From Desulfobulbaceae bacterium (GTDB lineage Bacteria > Desulfobacterota > Desulfobulbia > Desulfobulbales > SURF-16), in assembly GCA_023230525.1 (NCBI GenBank), contig JALNXE010000029.1:1-45835 (forward strand): a stretch of DNA of 45,835 nt, in the 5' to 3' direction. This document shows, piece by piece, positions 25,297 to 33,648 of this stretch (positions are counted from its first letter, which is position 1; every line of letters begins with the position of its first letter). The position numbers were made by a program, and so were the translations under genes. The notes beneath the pieces were generated by a model that saw only the letters and a list, made by a program, of their open reading frames with translations, was not told where the DNA came from and did not search any database.

Positions 25297-26573
25297 AGCT
25301 CAATCACCCCCACCGACTCGCCGGTTTTTACCTGCAGGCCCGGATAATCTTCAACCCTGGCCAGGGGCGCAACGATGCAGTTGCGGCCGATGACCGCATT
25401 GGCCGGCACCTCGGCCTCCTTGCCCACCAGTGTGATGCCCGTATAGAGATGCTTGGGAAAATCCTTGTTCGGCGTGGTTTTGTCCTCGCCGTGGCCGATA
25501 ATGGCTCCAACTCCCACCCGCACCCCCTTGTCCAGGATGACCAGATCAAGCACCGCCCCCTTGTCGACCAGACAGTCGTGAAACAGGATTGAATCGCGCA
25601 CGCTGGCCCCGGCCCCCACCCGCACTCCTGGGCTGAGCACGGAATTGACCACCTCGCCCTCGATGACGCAGCCGGCCGCGATCATGGAATTCTTCACCTT
25701 GGAGCCTGCGGCAAAACGGGCGGGCGGCCGGTCGGCGATGTCCGCCACCCCGGCCTCGACATTGGGCCGGATGCCCCAGTTCTCCGGAGCAATGCCGGAA
25801 TCCTCGCGGATGATGTCCATATTCGACTCCCAGTAGGCCTGCACGGTGCCCACGTCCCGCCAGTAGCCGTGAAAGGGGTAGGCAAAGACATTATCCTGCT
25901 CAATGGCCCTGGGGATGAGATGCATGCCGAAATCGATCTCCTCGCGGTCTTCCGTCAGCATGCGCAGCAGATACTGGGTATCAAAGACATAAATACCCAT
26001 GGAGGCCAGGTTGGTGCGCGCCACCTTGGGCTTTTCCTCCCATTCGACAATGCGGCCCTCATCGTTGGTGATACCGGCGCCGAACTGATGGATCTCGCTT
26101 TCCGGCACCACCATCATGCCGATGGTGACATCCGCCTGCTTGCGGCGGTGAAAGCTGATCATGTCATCAAAATCCATGCGGTAGATATGATCGCCGGACA
26201 ACAGCAGAAGCTCTCTGGAGGGGTGGGACTGGATGAAATCCATGTTCTGCCGCACCGCATCCGCCGTGCCCTTGTACCAGTCCGAGTCCTTTGCGCCGGT
26301 CCGGGGCGGCAGGATCTTCACCCCCCTGCTGCGTCCGGTGAAATCCCAGGCCTCGCCGGTGCCGATATGCTTCATCAGCGACAGGGGTTTGTACTGGGTC
26401 AGCACGCCCACCTGGGTAAAACCGGAATTCATCACATTGCTCAGGCTGAAATCAATGATGCGGTAAATGCCGCCAAAGGGCACGGCCGGTTTCGCCCTGG
26501 TCTGCACGAGATTATTCAACCGGCTGCCCACGCCACCGGCCAGAATCAGCACAAGGGTATTTTCCTTTTTCAT
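25293..26573 (-). CDS. glgC: Glucose-1-phosphate adenylyltransferase
   Basis: Makes ADP-glucose from ATP and glucose 1-phosphate, the committed step of bacterial glycogen synthesis. It has 426 residues. The nucleotide-binding signature LILAGGVGSRLNNL and AKPAVPFGG are intact, the metal/nucleotide motif is LLSGDHIYRMDF, and the glucose-1-phosphate site is near GRIVEWEEKPK. The C-terminal left-handed beta-helix begins near residue 290 (SVLSPGVRVGAGASVRDS). Its ATG overlaps the stop of the upstream paralogue as ATGA (26570-26573), so the two proteins are made together. The stop codon lies in an intergenic palindrome. Confidence 0.93.
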   Translation of the reverse strand: MKKENTLVLILAGGVGSRLNNLVQTRAKPAVPFGGIYRIIDFSLSNVMNSGFTQVGVLTQYKPLSLMKHIGTGEAWDFTGRSRGVKILPPRTGAKDSDWYKGTADAVRQNMDFIQSHPSRELLLLSGDHIYRMDFDDMISFHRRKQADVTIGMMVVPESEIHQFGAGITNDEGRIVEWEEKPKVARTNLASMGIYVFDTQYLLRMLTEDREEIDFGMHLIPRAIEQDNVFAYPFHGYWRDVGTVQAYWESNMDIIREDSGIAPENWGIRPNVEAGVADIADRPPARFAAGSKVKNSMIAAGCVIEGEVVNSVLSPGVRVGAGASVRDSILFHDCLVDKGAVLDLVILDKGVRVGVGAIIGHGEDKTTPNKDFPKHLYTGITLVGKEAEVPANAVIGRNCIVAPLARVEDYPGLQVKTGESVGVIEL

Positions 26574-27829
26574 CGCACAATCTCCCCGGTTTTGATTTCC
26601 CGTAACAGTTTATCAGCACCCAGGGAGGGATAAAGGGTGCAGTCGGAACCGATCACCGTCTTATCCGGGATGAAATTGTTCCAGCCGACCACGGTCACCT
26701 CCTTATTCCTGGCAGGCCCGGGCAGGCCGATACTCACCTCGTTGCCGATGGTCACATTGACGTCGCTGATCACCTTCTCAAGCCTTGCGTCACGGCCCAC
26801 CACGTTATCAAAAAAAAGCACCGAATCGCGGACCTGAGCCCCTTTTTTCACATGGGCCCCGGGGAAAAGGATGGAGCGTTCCACCGTGCCCTCCACGATG
26901 CAGCCGTTATAGACCAGGCTGTCCTGGATGACTGCATCGCTGCCCACCTTCAGCGGCTGGCAGTCGCGGATACCGCGGTGGTCGAGGTTGGTGCGCAACC
27001 CCCACTTTTCCATGTCGATCTTCGGCGACGGACCCAGCAAGTCCATATTGGTCTGCCAGTACTCCTCGATGGTGCGGGAATAACCCCAGTAGCCCTTGAA
27101 CTTGAAGCCGTACACCTTGCGCTGCTCATACATCATGCGCGGGATGATGTTGCGGCCGAACTCAAAGGATTCATCCTCCCGGGCATTGATGGTCAGCATC
27201 TCAAGCAGCACCTTGGGTTTAAAGCAGAAGACTGTCAGCGAGGCCCAGTTGAACTTCGGCCGGTCGGGTTTTTCCTTGTACTGCAGCACCCGGCCGCCCA
27301 GCTCCCCGTCCTCGTTGTCGATGTCCGCCAGCCCGAAGCGATGGGCCTTTTCCATGGGCACCTGCAGGCAGGCGATGGTCAGGTCCGCATCCTTCTGGCG
27401 ATGGTAGTCGATCACCTCCTGGTAATCCATGTGATAGACATGGTCACCGGACAGGATCAGCACCTCCTGGGGATCGTGATACTGGATGAAATCCATGTTT
27501 TGAAAAACGGCATCCGCCGATCCCTTGTACCAGGAGGTATTGCCGTAGCCGGTGGATGGCGGCAGGATGGAGACCCCCCGGTATTTGCCGATCATATCCC
27601 AGGCCGCGCCGATGCCGATATGGTTGATCAGGGAATAACTGCGGTACTGGCTGAGAATGGCCACCCGTTCGAGGCCGGCCTGCATGAGGTTGCTTAAGGA
27701 GAAATCAATGATGCGGGCAAATCCGCCGAAGGGCACGGCTGATTTGGGCCGGTAACAGGTCAGGACATTGAGTTCGTCAACCCTGCCCCCTGCAAGAATC
27801 ATTGCCAGTGTTCTTGGTTTCAGTTTCAT
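26570..27829 (-). CDS. GlgC-like subunit with altered nucleotide-binding loop
   Basis: A 419-residue paralogue of GlgC and first gene of the pair. The overall fold is present: MILAGG at the start, PKSAVPFGGFARIIDFSLSN, SGDHVYHMDYQEVIDYH, YKEKPDRPKF and a C-terminal beta-helix (SILFPGAHVKKGAQVRDS). The loop that normally reads GxGxRL is GRVDELNVLT, so the arginine and second glycine of the signature are missing, while the lysine of PKSAVPF remains. In other bacteria, paired GlgC/GlgD subunits include one that is catalytically weak and regulatory. A similar heteromer is inferred here; it could also be an active variant of a clade in which this loop is normal. Its ATG has no Shine-Dalgarno and is preceded directly by the 9-bp repeat array. 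Confidence 0.85.
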   Translation of the reverse strand: MKLKPRTLAMILAGGRVDELNVLTCYRPKSAVPFGGFARIIDFSLSNLMQAGLERVAILSQYRSYSLINHIGIGAAWDMIGKYRGVSILPPSTGYGNTSWYKGSADAVFQNMDFIQYHDPQEVLILSGDHVYHMDYQEVIDYHRQKDADLTIACLQVPMEKAHRFGLADIDNEDGELGGRVLQYKEKPDRPKFNWASLTVFCFKPKVLLEMLTINAREDESFEFGRNIIPRMMYEQRKVYGFKFKGYWGYSRTIEEYWQTNMDLLGPSPKIDMEKWGLRTNLDHRGIRDCQPLKVGSDAVIQDSLVYNGCIVEGTVERSILFPGAHVKKGAQVRDSVLFFDNVVGRDARLEKVISDVNVTIGNEVSIGLPGPARNKEVTVVGWNNFIPDKTVIGSDCTLYPSLGADKLLREIKTGEIVR

Positions 27830-27832
27830 GTG

Positions 27833-28049
27833 ATTGGTCTCATTAGTCTGATTGGTCTTACTGGTCTTACTGGTCGTGCTGGTCTTACTGGTCTCACTAG
27901 TCTTGCTAGTCTTGCTGGTCTTGCTGGTCTTGCTGGTCAGGCTGGTCTAAGTAGTCAGGCCTTGGTGAAAACAACCCGACCAGCTCGACTAATAATAAGA
28001 CAAGTAGACCAGTTAGACCAGTGAGACCAGCAAGACCAGCAAGACCAGT
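27833..28049. repeat. Inverted array of 9-bp units (GGTCTTGCT type)
   Basis: From 27833 to 27958 there are 14 head-to-tail 9-bp units of the form RYTGGTCTN (ATTGGTCTC, ACTGGTCTT, GCTGGTCTT and variants). After a spacer, 27998-28049 holds about five units in opposite orientation (AGACCAGYN). The halves are complementary, so the transcript of the minus-strand genes could fold into a long imperfect hairpin. The array fills the whole gap between the DHH gene stop (28050) and the start of the GlgC-like gene (27829). Translation in one frame gives a collagen-like GLT/GLA peptide, which I regard as a by-product. Confidence 0.9.
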
Positions 28050-29150
28050 CTACATATGTCTGCTTGTCAGCCTTTTCAAGGTCTTGGTGTTGAAATCCTG
28101 GTCAGCCTTGGCCAGATTCTTCAGGGGCACCTCGGCCCGGGCCGATTCCCGGTGGCCGCCGGCCGCGCCGATCTGACCGAAGGTCTTGCCGGCCAGGATG
28201 CCGGCATTTTTCTTGTAACCGTCACAGCGGAAGATGACCACCAGCTTTTCCCCATGGATGCCTGAGACAAAAACCCAGGAAACCTCATGCACCCGCTTAA
28301 AGAAATCAGCGATAATCACCAGGATATCCGGAGTCCGCACCCTGCCCACATGGGCATAAAGCCGATGTTTGCTGATGTGCATTTCAGCAAAGGCGGTTTT
28401 AAAATAATTGAGTTCCGACTTTCGCAGCTCGCTCAGCTCGATTTTCCGCACCAGGTTCTGGTTGGCGATATTAAAGAGATAGCGGAAGGAAATGGCATCG
28501 GCGAGCTGGGCCTTTTTCTCAAAATTCTGGGTATCGACCTTGATGGCATAAAAAAGAGCGGTGGCCAGGGCCACGGAGGGCTTCATCTCCGCAGCGCGCA
28601 GGTATTCCACCATCATGGAGGCCGTGGCGCCATAATCGGGACGGATGTCAACATAATCGGCCTGCCAGCCCTGGGTGACGGGATGGTGATCAATCACCGC
28701 ACTGTACTTGATATCCTCAAATCCCGGATTGTGACAGGGCTGGGAGTCGGTAATAAGGTATTTGGTGAATTTATCGGATTTAAAGGATTTCATCCGTTCG
28801 GCGGGAATCTTCAACAGGTCCAGCATGGTGAGATTGGCAAGCCTTCTGATCTCGTTGAGATAGCCGATGGTGACGTTTTTCACCCGGTACCGCAGCAGCC
28901 GCTTGATTGCCAGGGCGCTGGCCAGGGAATCAGGATCAGCGCTGATGACAACCAGCACCTCATCGTCTTTTCCAAATATATTCCAGAACTCCTGCAATCT
29001 TTCTTTGGCGGTCTTCTTGGGCAAACAGTTGCGCTTCCTTCTGGAGCTGGAGGCGGCAACCGCGGGCTTGTCACTCTTCAATATTTTCACCGTACGGGAT
29101 TTGCCCGTCATGCTTACTCGAATTCCCAACGCAGCTACTCTTTGTACCAT
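28050..29150 (-). CDS. DHH/DHHA1 family phosphoesterase
   Basis: A 366-residue DHH-superfamily protein, the family of nanoRNases, cyclic-dinucleotide phosphodiesterases and related enzymes. A basic N-terminal extension (residues 1-48, with SSSRRKRNCLPKKTAKERL) precedes the DHH domain: SADPDSLASALA, TDSQPCHN and the signature VIDHHPV. The DHHA1 domain ends with AAGGHRESARAEV, the substrate-binding GGHR motif. It is therefore a likely active hydrolase; whether the substrate is short RNA, pAp or a cyclic dinucleotide cannot be told. The start at 29150 has AAAGGTG just upstream; a later ATG at 29111 is possible. The stop TAG abuts the inverted 9-bp array that separates it from the glg genes. Confidence 0.85.
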   Translation of the reverse strand: MVQRVAALGIRVSMTGKSRTVKILKSDKPAVAASSSRRKRNCLPKKTAKERLQEFWNIFGKDDEVLVVISADPDSLASALAIKRLLRYRVKNVTIGYLNEIRRLANLTMLDLLKIPAERMKSFKSDKFTKYLITDSQPCHNPGFEDIKYSAVIDHHPVTQGWQADYVDIRPDYGATASMMVEYLRAAEMKPSVALATALFYAIKVDTQNFEKKAQLADAISFRYLFNIANQNLVRKIELSELRKSELNYFKTAFAEMHISKHRLYAHVGRVRTPDILVIIADFFKRVHEVSWVFVSGIHGEKLVVIFRCDGYKKNAGILAGKTFGQIGAAGGHRESARAEVPLKNLAKADQDFNTKTLKRLTSRHM

Positions 29151-29347
29151 ATCACCTTTGCTGGTTGCAAGCAGTTCCGCCGAAAATATACCTATAAAAA
29201 ACGGCGGTTAACGGTGTTTTTGTATTTTTTCTCGCATGACCAAGCGGCTTGGCCGGCTCCGGCCCTTTCGGCAATCCCGTAATAAATTCTCTCCTGCGGG
29301 GTCATCCCCCGGGAAATAGCCCGGAAAGGCCTGCCAAGCCGCGGGCC

Positions 29348-29824
29348 TCAGCCCGCCGGTTCATCACAGTCAACTTCTATGGCATCATTTTCCGTCACTG
29401 TACCGCCCTGGAGAATTTCAATGAAAATGCCTTCCCTGGGCATGATGCAATCCCCCACCGTTTGAAAAATCTGGCAATGGGCATGACATTTCTTGCCGAT
29501 CTGGGTGACCCGCCCGATCACGGAAGCACCCAGCCTCAGCAGGGAGCCCACCGGCAGTTTGACCAGCTCGATGCCTTCGGTGACGATATTTTCCCCGAAA
29601 TCGCCATGGGTGACCTTGGCCCCCTTGGCCAGCATGGTTGCATGGGATTCCCTGGCCAAGAGACTCACCTGGCGATGCCATTTACCGGCGTGGGCGTCCC
29701 CTTCAATGCCGAAGCCGGCCCGCAGGGTGATCTGCCGTACCGGCCTTTTTGCCGTGCCTTTCGCGGAGCTGGTACACACATTCACCACTCTGCCGTATTT
29801 TTTATTTTTTTTACTGAGCGACAT
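29348..29824 (-). CDS. MOSC domain protein
   Basis: A stand-alone MOSC-domain protein of 158 residues. MOSC domains occur at the C-terminus of molybdenum cofactor sulfurase and in YiiM-like proteins that bind sulfur or molybdenum species. Seen here are GFGIEGDAHAGKWHRQVSLL, THGDFGENIVTEGIEL, LPVGSLLRLG and the cysteine-containing GKKCHAHCQIF. The start is placed at 29824 because AAAGGAGG at 29830-29837 lies 5 nt upstream; the ATG at 29827 is only 2 nt away and longer upstream frames lack support. A role in molybdopterin enzyme maturation is plausible, but no moa/moe gene is present. Confidence 0.85.
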   Translation of the reverse strand: MSLSKKNKKYGRVVNVCTSSAKGTAKRPVRQITLRAGFGIEGDAHAGKWHRQVSLLARESHATMLAKGAKVTHGDFGENIVTEGIELVKLPVGSLLRLGASVIGRVTQIGKKCHAHCQIFQTVGDCIMPREGIFIEILQGGTVTENDAIEVDCDEPAG

Positions 29825-29892
29825 CATGACCTCCTTTGCGCGCATCTTCGAGACAATCTCTGTCTTCTTCTTTTCACTCCACACTTCGCACT

Positions 29893-29916
29893 GGGCGGTT
29901 CGCGAACCGCCCCTAC
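29893..29916. repeat. REP-like palindrome, second locus
   Basis: GGGCGGTTCGCGAACCGCCC (29893-29912) plus CTAC matches the core of the palindrome at 25236-25263. It lies in the 319-bp gap between the divergent MOSC and methyltransferase genes (29825-30143), which holds no gene I can support. The rest of that gap is A/T-richer and should hold both promoters. Confidence 0.7.
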
Positions 29917-30143
29917 CCCTTTCACTCTCACCCCTCACATACTACCACAATGTGTGACAAAATTGCCAGTTTTATTGGCCGCGCGTGCCGCGCATTTATC
30001 GAAACTGCCGCTCATCCCGAAATTTTTTTTCGCATTATTCCTGACAACAGCGTTGATACCGCCCGAGTTGATACTTACATTGCCCGAAAAATCAGACAAA
30101 ACTCCGCAGATAAACAAACAGCCAGCTCACCCCGGAGGCGACA

Positions 30144-30950
30144 ATGAATCACCCATACGTACACGGTTACGACCCGCGAGAAAACACCCGCCTGCAGGAC
30201 CAGGCCACCACCCTGGTGGAGCTGCTGCACGGCGACACCTTTTATCCGCCCGGCTCCCAGGTTCTGGAGGCAGGGTGCGGGGTCGGTTCCCAGACCATCA
30301 CCCTGGCCGCCAACAGCCCGGACGCCCGGTTCACCTCCGTGGACATCTCCGCGGCCTCGGTGGCCGAGGCAAGACTGCGGGTCGAGTCGGCCGGGCTCCC
30401 CAATGTCACGTGCCAGCAGGCAGACATCTTTCATCTCCCTTGCAAAGCGCAGTCATTCGACCATGTTTTTGTCTGTTTCGTCCTGGAGCATCTGCCCAAC
30501 CCGGTCCAAGCCCTTACCACGCTGAAAAAATTCATCAGGCCCGGCGGCACGATGACCGTCATCGAAGGGGATCACGGCTCAGCCTATTTTCATCCGGACA
30601 GTGAAGCCGCCCGGCAGGCCATCCACTGCCAGGTGGAGCTGCAGAAACGAAGCGGCGGCAATGCCATGATCGGCAGAGAGCTTTACCCGCTGCTCCGCCA
30701 GGCGGGATTTGCCGGGGTCCGGGTGTCCCCCCGCATGGTCTATGTCGATGCCGCCAAACCGGAACTGGTGGAAGGGTTTACCAAAAAAACCTTCACCCCC
30801 ATGATCGAGGGTGTGCGCCAGCCAGCCCTGGCAGCGGGCATCATCGATCAAGCCACCTTTGACCAGGGCATCCGGGACCTGTACAGAACTGCTGAAACCA
30901 ATGGTGTTTTCTGCTATACCTTCTTTAAGGCAGTGGCGGAAAACCAATAA
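30144..30950 (+). CDS. Class I SAM-dependent methyltransferase
   Basis: A 268-residue methyltransferase of the Methyltransf_11/25 type. SAM motif I is VLEAGCGVGSQTITLA (about residues 39-54), followed by the acidic loop SVDISAASVAEARL, QQADIFHLPC, and motif IV/V LEHLPNPVQALTTLKKFIRPGG. The C-terminal part (PRMVYVDAAKPELVEGFTKK) probably binds the substrate, which I cannot name. GGAGG sits 6 nt before the ATG. It is followed by an HNH-type gene 75 bp downstream in the same direction; no functional link is evident. Confidence 0.85.
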   Translation: MNHPYVHGYDPRENTRLQDQATTLVELLHGDTFYPPGSQVLEAGCGVGSQTITLAANSPDARFTSVDISAASVAEARLRVESAGLPNVTCQQADIFHLPCKAQSFDHVFVCFVLEHLPNPVQALTTLKKFIRPGGTMTVIEGDHGSAYFHPDSEAARQAIHCQVELQKRSGGNAMIGRELYPLLRQAGFAGVRVSPRMVYVDAAKPELVEGFTKKTFTPMIEGVRQPALAAGIIDQATFDQGIRDLYRTAETNGVFCYTFFKAVAENQ

Positions 30951-31025
30951 AAGCTTGTTTGCAAATAAACGCTGAGAAAATACCGGATTGCCGGGCAGGC
31001 GCCGGGCAAATGAGAGGGTGAGAAT

Positions 31026-31409
31026 ATGGCACAGGGAAAAACACCAACCGACAGGGACAAAATGGACCAGCTGGTCGCCGAGGCCCGGCGAAGCTTTGAA
31101 GAGCGGGAGAAGACATACCGGGAGAAGGCCCTCAAGATGTTCCCCTGGATCTGCGGGCGCTGCGGCCGTGAATTCAGCGGCAAAAAACTGAAAGATCTCA
31201 CCGTGCACCACAAGGATCATAATCACGAAAACAATCCGCCCGACGGCAGCAACTGGGAGCTGTTATGTCTCTACTGCCATGACAATGAGCACAGCCGCAA
31301 TGCCGTGGCCGAATCATACGGTGAACTAAAACCGGGCGGCAGAGAGCAATCATTTACCTCCCACAACCCCTTTGCCGGGTTGCAGGATCTGCTGAAAAAC
31401 AAAAAATAA
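31026..31409 (+). CDS. yajD: YajD-family HNH nuclease
   Basis: A 127-residue HNH protein of the YajD family. The zinc-knuckle pairs are CGRCG and CLYC, and the HNH core reads LTVHHKDHNHENNPPDGSNW with a following HDNEHSR. The N-terminal 40 residues are a charged helix (ARRSFEEREKTYREKALKMF). It is probably a small DNA-binding nuclease, but the physiological target of YajD is not established. The start is supported by GAGGGTGAG shortly upstream. Confidence 0.88.
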   Translation: MAQGKTPTDRDKMDQLVAEARRSFEEREKTYREKALKMFPWICGRCGREFSGKKLKDLTVHHKDHNHENNPPDGSNWELLCLYCHDNEHSRNAVAESYGELKPGGREQSFTSHNPFAGLQDLLKNKK

Positions 31410-31725
31410 CGGCCCTGCGGAAATACCCCAGCGGCAGATATGATTTTTTTTGGCCTTGCCCCGTGGTCAGGAACCCCTTTCACCCTGTTGAGAAAACAGG
31501 GGAAACCCGGTAAAGCTGAAGGAGCGGCGCCGACTGCAACCCTGTTCCCCGCGGCCCGCGCCCGTCAACAGTTGTTGTATCATGAGCGATCTGCTGTTAT
31601 AGAAGAAAACTGCAGCCCGCGCCTTGCCCAAAAATCGGCAAAGAAAAGGCCATTACCCCCGCCCCTGGCGCAACAACGAGGAACAATCCGGTTTTGCCCG
31701 GCCGCAAAACCAAACAGGAAACAAC
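31410..31725. other. Intergenic, possible promoter only
   Basis: 316 bp without a supportable gene. A frame running into the LysE-type gene from 31624 is an upstream extension with poor composition. A -35/-10 pair is listed separately. Confidence 0.4.
31572..31600 (+). promoter_or_regulatory. Candidate sigma-70 promoter for the LysE-type gene
   Basis: TTGTTG at 31572-31577 and TGTTAT at 31595-31600 are separated by 17 bp, with the next start 125 bp downstream. Neither hexamer is perfect. Confidence 0.3.
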
Positions 31726-32349
31726 ATGGACATCTCACAGCTGGCCTATTTTCTCGGGGCCTCCATCCTGCTGACCATCGCCCCGGGGCCGGACAATGTT
31801 TTCGTGGTGACCCAGGGCATCACCCGGGGCCGCAAGGCCGCGGTACTGACGGCAATCGGCATGTGCAGCGGCATCAGCGTCCACACCACCGCCGCTTCCT
31901 TAGGCATTTCGGCCATCTTTTATTCATCCGCCGTGGCCTTCAATGTGGTCAAATTCGCCGGCGCAGCCTATCTGCTTCTGCTTGCCTGGAAGACGATCCG
32001 GGAGCACCGGGAAATCGAGCTGCGCGGCAATGGCGGGGAACTGTCCGGATTCGCGCTGTTTAAGCGGGGATTCATCATGAACGTGCTCAACCCGAAGGTG
32101 GCGCTCTTTTTTCTCGCCTTCCTGCCCCAGTTCGTGCCGCCGGGTTCCGACAACGTGGCGCTTGCGATGATCATGCTCGGCCTGATCTTCATGGTCCAGG
32201 GGATGATCATTTTTATTGCCATCGGCCTGCTTTCCGGCGCCATCGGCAACTACTTCCTGCGGAAACCAAGGGTATCAAGGCTGTTTTCCTGGCTCACGGC
32301 CGGCATCTTCGCCGCCCTGGGCCTCCGGCTGGCCCTGGCCCGGAACTGA
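31726..32349 (+). CDS. LysE/RhtB family exporter
   Basis: A 207-residue inner-membrane exporter of the LysE/RhtB family, which exports amino acids such as lysine, threonine or homoserine lactone-type metabolites. About six hydrophobic helices are present, with the family motif PGPDNVFVVTQGITRGRKAA near residues 20-40 and LNPKVALFFLAFLPQFV near 120-137. The start at 31726 is preceded by ACAGGA 6 nt away and removes a polar extension that would disrupt the first helix. Substrate is unknown; the gene appears monocistronic. Confidence 0.9.
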   Translation: MDISQLAYFLGASILLTIAPGPDNVFVVTQGITRGRKAAVLTAIGMCSGISVHTTAASLGISAIFYSSAVAFNVVKFAGAAYLLLLAWKTIREHREIELRGNGGELSGFALFKRGFIMNVLNPKVALFFLAFLPQFVPPGSDNVALAMIMLGLIFMVQGMIIFIAIGLLSGAIGNYFLRKPRVSRLFSWLTAGIFAALGLRLALARN

Positions 32350-32382
32350 TCGGATCACTGTCATAAAAAATGAGGAACACCT

Positions 32383-33489
32383 ATGAACTGTCTTGTTAAA
32401 TCAATCTTGACCGCAGTTTTGCTTTTTTTCGTTTTAGTCGATATTGCGGCGGCAAAGGAAAACCCGGTTATCAGGGATCTTGAAACGATCATTACCCAGG
32501 GACAGCCGGCGACATTTGAAAAATTCGAGGCGATCAAAAAAAACATCGACAAAAATCCCAAGGAAATCCTGGCGCTGCTCCTGGAAAAGGTCAATACCCC
32601 GGACCTGCCCGACGAGAGCCTGGCGGTTTATATCTGGGCTCTGGGCATGACCAGGCAACCGGAGGCGGTTGAGGCCATCATCAGGTTATCCGCGGGTAAG
32701 CAAAATGAAATGCTGCAGAAAAATGCCTGCCGAGCCCTGTCCATGATCGGCGGGGACAAGGCGGCCGAATTTCTTTTCCGCCAGCTGCAGCAAACCCCGG
32801 ACGTCATGTCCAGGTATTATCTGCTTGATCTCCTGGCCCAGCTCAAATACCAGCCGGCACTGCCGGCAACCATAGAAATCCTGCAGCAGGACCCGAAAAG
32901 TCTTTACTGGCAGTCGGTTTACATCTTCGGCAAATACGGGGATAGCGCGGTCCCCTTTTTACTCGGCAAAATTAACGACCCCAACCAGAATGTGCGGGCC
33001 AATGCCATCATGGTCCTCGGGCAATGGCTGATAGCCGAGGAAGCCGTTGGACCCTTGAAAAAGCAATTTCAGGTTGAGAGCGACCCCAATATCCGCGCCC
33101 TGATCCTCAGTTGCCTGGAAAGAATCAACAGCAATGCCGATGATATCAGAGTCTTTTCCGAGGAGATCCTCAAAAAGGAAAAGGATGAGAATGTGACCCA
33201 GTTTGCCTTTGAAACGATCAGCGATTTCGAGGAGATGAAAAACCATATCACCGCGTTCAAGGCGGGCAAGCAGGATGACCGGCCAGGTTTCGCCTCCGCT
33301 TACCGGCAGCTCTATGATTCCCTGGGTAAAACAGGGGATTATCAGCTGCTGGCCGCAGCAAGCACCAGAGCTGATGAGGCAAGCCTGAAAAAACTCAAGG
33401 AGGTCATCCTGCAGAGAAATGCCAACGATTGCTTCCATGACTACCAGAAAATAAACGACGTCATCATGCTCAACCGGCTGAGCCAATAG
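32383..33489 (+). CDS. Periplasmic HEAT-repeat protein
   Basis: A 368-residue exported protein. A signal peptide (CLVKSILTAVLLFFVLVD, cleavage probably after AAA) is followed by alpha-helical repeats of about 35 residues of HEAT/PBS-lyase type, for example LQKNACRALSMIGGDKAAEF, VYIFGKYGDSAVPFLLGKI and NVRANAIMVLGQWLIAEEA. These scaffolds bind other proteins. The C-terminal 80 residues lack obvious repeats. AGGAAC lies about 7 nt before the ATG. The stop is directly followed by a repeat element. Confidence 0.8.
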   Translation: MNCLVKSILTAVLLFFVLVDIAAAKENPVIRDLETIITQGQPATFEKFEAIKKNIDKNPKEILALLLEKVNTPDLPDESLAVYIWALGMTRQPEAVEAIIRLSAGKQNEMLQKNACRALSMIGGDKAAEFLFRQLQQTPDVMSRYYLLDLLAQLKYQPALPATIEILQQDPKSLYWQSVYIFGKYGDSAVPFLLGKINDPNQNVRANAIMVLGQWLIAEEAVGPLKKQFQVESDPNIRALILSCLERINSNADDIRVFSEEILKKEKDENVTQFAFETISDFEEMKNHITAFKAGKQDDRPGFASAYRQLYDSLGKTGDYQLLAAASTRADEASLKKLKEVILQRNANDCFHDYQKINDVIMLNRLSQ

Positions 33490-33492
33490 TAA

Positions 33493-33636
33493 TTCCAAGT
33501 CGCCTTCAAACCAATACCTTTGTCGGCGGCGCTGTGCGGCTCCTCGCCGTACTCCATGTACTGTCTCGTCGCTGCTCGCTTGCCCTTGTACCCCCTTGTG
33601 GGGTGTTCGCGGTCTTGGTCTGAATGCAACTTGGAA
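33493..33636. repeat. MITE-like element with terminal inverted repeats
   Basis: A 144-bp element bounded by TTCCAAGTCGCCTTCAAACC (from 33493) and its imperfect complement ending at 33636: 26-bp arms with 4 mismatches, and ends TTCCAAGT/ACTTGGAA. It fills the gap between the HEAT-repeat and PFKFB genes. Its interior is GC-rich and codes for nothing I can support. Only one copy is in the window. No clear target-site duplication is visible. Confidence 0.6.
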
Positions 33637-33648
33637 CAAGACCGACCC

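Noticed and set aside
27830..28024. 64-residue collagen-like ORF (GLTGLA repeats)
   Set aside because: It is the translation of the 9-bp array, has no ribosome binding site, and runs opposite to the flanking genes.
27833..28049. CRISPR array
   Set aside because: Units are only 9 bp, have no spacers and are inverted in the second half.
33441..33629. 62-residue minus-strand ORF across the 144-bp element
   Set aside because: It begins in the repeat and ends inside the HEAT-repeat gene without a ribosome binding site; most likely a by-product of the repeat.
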